Origin: Rhodococcus sp. SGAir0479
GTDB lineage: Bacteria; Actinomycetota; Actinomycetes; Mycobacteriales; Mycobacteriaceae
Assembly (NCBI RefSeq): GCF_005484805.1
Contig: NZ_CP039432.1
Span: forward strand, 4,154,001-4,218,000
Direction of reading: 5' to 3'
Length of the DNA: 64,000 nt
In this document: positions 61,476 to 64,000 of the stretch, one piece after another
Numbering within the stretch: position 1 is the stretch's first letter
Layout: every line of letters begins with the position of its first letter
Translations under genes and position numbers: made by a program
The notes under the pieces: generated by a model
Told to the model about the DNA's origin: nothing
Seen by the model: the letters and a program-made list of their open reading frames with translations, nothing else
Databases searched by the model: none

Positions 61476-62377
61476 GCGAGGAGCCGGCGGTCGTCACCGG
61501 ACCCCCGAAGACCCTGGCCGGCGGCATCGTCAAGGCCGTCCGCCCGCGCCAGTGGGTCAAGAACGTGCTGGTGCTCGCGGCACCGCTGGCCGCGGGGTCG
61601 GTCACCGACGCCGACGTCCTGCTGCCCGTCGCGCTCGCGTTCGTCGTGTTCTGCATGGCCGCGTCGGGCATCTACCTGGTCAACGACGCGATGGACGTCG
61701 AGGCGGACCGTGCGCACCCGACCAAGCGGTTCCGGCCCATCGCGGCCGGGGTCCTGCCGGTCAACCTGGCCTACGCCATGTCGGTCGTCCTGCTGGCCGG
61801 ATCGATCCTGCTGTCGTTCGCCGCGAACTGGCAGCTGGCAGTCGTCATGGCCGTCTACATCGGCATCCAGCTGGCGTACTGCTTCGGGCTCAAGCACCAG
61901 GCCGTGCTCGACATCTGCATCGTCTCGTCGGGCTTCCTCATCCGCGCCATCGCCGGTGGCGTCGCGGCCGAGATCCCGCTGTCGCAGTGGTTCCTGCTGA
62001 TCATGGCCTTCGGGTCGCTGTTCATGGCCGCCGGCAAGCGGTACGCCGAGCTGCAGCTGGCCGAGCGCACCGGCGCGAAGATCCGCAAGTCGCTGCAGTA
62101 CTACACCGGCACCTACCTGCGGTTCGTGTGGACGCTGTCGGCCACGGCCGTCGTGCTCTGCTACGGACTGTGGGCCTTCGAGCAGGACCGCGCCAACGAC
62201 ACCAACTGGTTCGCGATCTCGATGGTGCCCTTCACGATCGCTATCCTGCGTTACGCCGTCGACGTCGACGGTGGCGAGGCAGGGGAGCCCGAAGAGATTG
62301 CACTGGGCGACCGGGTGCTCCAGTTCCTCGCGATTGCCTGGATCGGAGTAGTAGGTGTCGCTGTCTACCTCGTCTGA
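61472..62377 (+). CDS. ubiA: Decaprenyl-phosphate phosphoribosyltransferase (DPPR synthase)
   Basis: 301 residues with about nine membrane helices. The first Asp-rich motif is LVNDAMDVEADRAHP (about 69-83); the second region is AGKRYAELQLAER. PRQWVKNVLVLAAPLAAG is the usual start of this subfamily. It transfers phosphoribose from PRPP to decaprenyl phosphate, the first step to the arabinose donor DPA and the target affected in some ethambutol-resistant strains. ATG overlaps the PAP2 stop by 4 bases, and the aftB start lies 23 bases inside its 3' end. Confidence 0.96.
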   Translation: MSEEPAVVTGPPKTLAGGIVKAVRPRQWVKNVLVLAAPLAAGSVTDADVLLPVALAFVVFCMAASGIYLVNDAMDVEADRAHPTKRFRPIAAGVLPVNLAYAMSVVLLAGSILLSFAANWQLAVVMAVYIGIQLAYCFGLKHQAVLDICIVSSGFLIRAIAGGVAAEIPLSQWFLLIMAFGSLFMAAGKRYAELQLAERTGAKIRKSLQYYTGTYLRFVWTLSATAVVLCYGLWAFEQDRANDTNWFAISMVPFTIAILRYAVDVDGGEAGEPEEIALGDRVLQFLAIAWIGVVGVAVYLV

Positions 62378-64000
62378 GCCGACACGCACAGCCGACGAAC
62401 CCGCCGTGGTGCCGCGCCCGCAGGGCGAGCGGCTGCCGCGCGCGGTGTTCGTCGGCGGCGTCGTGCTCACGGCGTTGCTCTTCGCGTGGGGTGCGTGGCA
62501 GCGGCGGTGGATCGCCGACGACGGCCTGATCGTGCTCCGCACGGTGCGGAACCTGCTGGCCGGCAACGGTCCCGTGTTCAACGCGGGCGAGCGGGTGGAG
62601 GCGAACACCAGCACGCTGTGGACCTACCTCGTCTACGCGTTCGGGTGGATCACCCAGGCGCGGCTCGAGTACGTCGTGCTCGGTCTCGCGCTCGTGCTGT
62701 CGGTCGCGGCGATCGTGCTCGCGATGATCGGCAGCGGCCGGCTCCACCGGGGCCGGGCGAGCGGTGGGGGTCTCGTCCTGCTCGTGCCGGCGGGTGCGAT
62801 CGTCTACATCGCGGTTCCGCCCGCCCGCGACTTCGCGACGTCGGGTCTCGAGAGCTGCCTCGTCATCTTCTGGATCGCGCTGCTGTGGCTGCTGCTGGTC
62901 CGCTGGGCGCAGACCTCGGCGCCGTCGTGGCGGGCGGTGCTGGTGCTGGCGTTCGTCGCCGGACTGGGCCCGCTGGTCCGACCCGAGATGGCGATCGTCG
63001 GCGGACTGGCGCTGCTGTTGATCTTCTCGGCGCCCATCGGCTGGAAGCTGCGGGTGTGGATCGTGGTCACGGCCGGTGTGGCGCCGGTCGCGTACCAGGT
63101 CTGGCGCATGGGCTACTACGGCCTGCCCTATCCGAACACGGCCGTGTCGAAGGATGCGGGCGGTGCCAAGTGGTCGCAGGGCTTCGCGTACCTGTGGAAC
63201 CTCATGGGGCCGTATGCGCTGTGGCTGCCGCTCGTCGCCCTCGCGATCACGGTCGCGGTGCTGGGGTGGCGGCGCCCGGCCCGAGCCGCGACCGCCCGTG
63301 ATCTGGATCACGATTCGCAGGGACGGTGGGACCGCTTCTCGCGGCGCCTGCATTCCCCGGCCGCGGTGGTGCTGTTCATTCTCGCGTGCGGTTTCATTCT
63401 CGCGGTCTATTCGATTCGCGTCGGTGGGGACTTCATGCACGGGCGCGTTCTCCTGCCCGCCCTCTTTTGCTTTCTCGTTCCTATCTCGGTCATTCCCATT
63501 CGAATTCCGCCGCGGTCGGAATGGGGACGAAACAATGCGACGGGCGTATTCGCCGCCACCGCGGTGGCGTGGCTGACCGCGATGGTGTGGGCGGTGTTTG
63601 CCGCGAACACCGTCGGAATGCCGGCCGGGGCGGTCGTCGGAAAGTCCGGCATCGTCGACGAGCGCGCCTTCTACTCGCTCAACACCGGTCACCGACACCC
63701 GATCCTCGCCGAGGACTACCTCGACTACCCGCGGATGCGGGCGATGGTGCAGGCCATCGCCGACACCCCCGACGGTGGTCTGCTGCTGCCCACGCCGTCG
63801 TTCACCAACTGGGACGTGGTGCCTCCGCCGGTCCCGATCCCCGAGGGCGGAGCCGGCCACACGGTCTTCTTCCTCAACCTCGGAATGACGAGTATGAACG
63901 TCGGTCTGGACGTGAAGGTGCTGGACCAGATGGGTCTGGCGTATCCGGTGGCCGCGCACACCGAGCGTCTCGAGGGCGGCCGCATCGGGCACGACAAGGT
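62355..64000 (+). CDS. aftB: Terminal beta-(1->2)-arabinofuranosyltransferase AftB, 3' end outside the window
   Basis: About 548 residues visible from GTG 62355; the frame runs off the right edge. A Thr/Pro/Glu-rich start precedes the first helix (about 30-48). The GT-C motif DD is in RWIADDGLIVLRTVRNLLAG, just after helix 1, followed by NAGERVEANTSTLWTYLVY. About nine further helices are seen, then the start of the extracellular domain. The family adds the terminal beta-1,2-arabinofuranose that carries mycolates, using DPA. Order after ubiA equals Rv3806c-Rv3805c. Confidence 0.92.
   Translation, partial: MSLSTSSEPTRTADEPAVVPRPQGERLPRAVFVGGVVLTALLFAWGAWQRRWIADDGLIVLRTVRNLLAGNGPVFNAGERVEANTSTLWTYLVYAFGWITQARLEYVVLGLALVLSVAAIVLAMIGSGRLHRGRASGGGLVLLVPAGAIVYIAVPPARDFATSGLESCLVIFWIALLWLLLVRWAQTSAPSWRAVLVLAFVAGLGPLVRPEMAIVGGLALLLIFSAPIGWKLRVWIVVTAGVAPVAYQVWRMGYYGLPYPNTAVSKDAGGAKWSQGFAYLWNLMGPYALWLPLVALAITVAVLGWRRPARAATARDLDHDSQGRWDRFSRRLHSPAAVVLFILACGFILAVYSIRVGGDFMHGRVLLPALFCFLVPISVIPIRIPPRSEWGRNNATGVFAATAVAWLTAMVWAVFAANTVGMPAGAVVGKSGIVDERAFYSLNTGHRHPILAEDYLDYPRMRAMVQAIADTPDGGLLLPTPSFTNWDVVPPPVPIPEGGAGHTVFFLNLGMTSMNVGLDVKVLDQMGLAYPVAAHTERLEGGRIGHDK

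Overview
The window is GC-rich DNA from a mycolic-acid actinobacterium, most likely Rhodococcus or Prescottella. Three things point there. The right end carries the arabinogalactan galactan/arabinan genes in mycobacterial order: glf, glfT2, PAP2 phosphatase, ubiA, aftB. The block from about 30 to 47 kb follows the Mycobacterium tuberculosis Rv3843c-Rv3834c order: DUF4328 protein, glycerophosphodiester phosphodiesterase, ferritin, LytR-CpsA-Psr protein, DUF2470 protein, pheA, phosphoglycerate mutase, zincin, septum-formation protein, serS. A PE-PPE-EspG trio sits inside that block. No rRNA, tRNA, CRISPR array, transposase or integrase was seen.

Layout. 0-4.3 kb: membrane protein (partial), DUF6474 protein, RecB-like nuclease, PPOX protein, SDR dehydrogenase. 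4.6-8.1 kb: four genes for WxLIP-like (DUF916/DUF3324-type) and WxL-like cell-surface proteins, an arrangement best known from Firmicutes. 8.2-13.9 kb: RidA, a flavin monooxygenase, small hypothetical genes, a DUF3558 lipoprotein and a self-regulated PadR repressor. 13.9-17.4 kb: a NarL-type two-component system divergent from an HbpS/GlcG-like lipoprotein and an ankyrin lipoprotein, resembling the HbpS-SenS-SenR haem/redox sensor. 17.4-27.2 kb: amidase, TetR, nitrobindin, a GDT1-family Mn exporter behind a yybP-ykoY Mn riboswitch, SMP-30, SodA, a membrane acyltransferase, MsrA and a drug-type MFS pump. 27.7-28.6 kb: a highly repetitive surface protein. 28.7-30 kb: an LLM oxidoreductase and a gene-free stretch with six DnaA-box-like sites.

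30-47 kb is the conserved core block. It has tandem ferritins with IdeR-like boxes and an IdeR-like box before the DUF2470 gene. 47-51 kb inserts two tandem paralogous Ig-repeat surface proteins. 51-64 kb returns to the conserved envelope region: PlsC-type acyltransferase, HAD phosphatase, a peptidoglycan amidase divergent from a SpoIID/LytB protein, a TipA-like MerR regulator with an internal start, then the galactan operon, whose last gene (aftB) runs off the window.

Functionally the window is dominated by envelope building and surface display, with metal and oxidative-stress control as the second theme (Mn riboswitch and exporter, Mn-type SodA signature, ferritins, IdeR boxes, MsrA, nitrobindin, haem-type sensor). 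Seventeen genes have a TANNNT -10 hexamer only 6-8 nt before the start codon, as expected for leaderless mRNAs.
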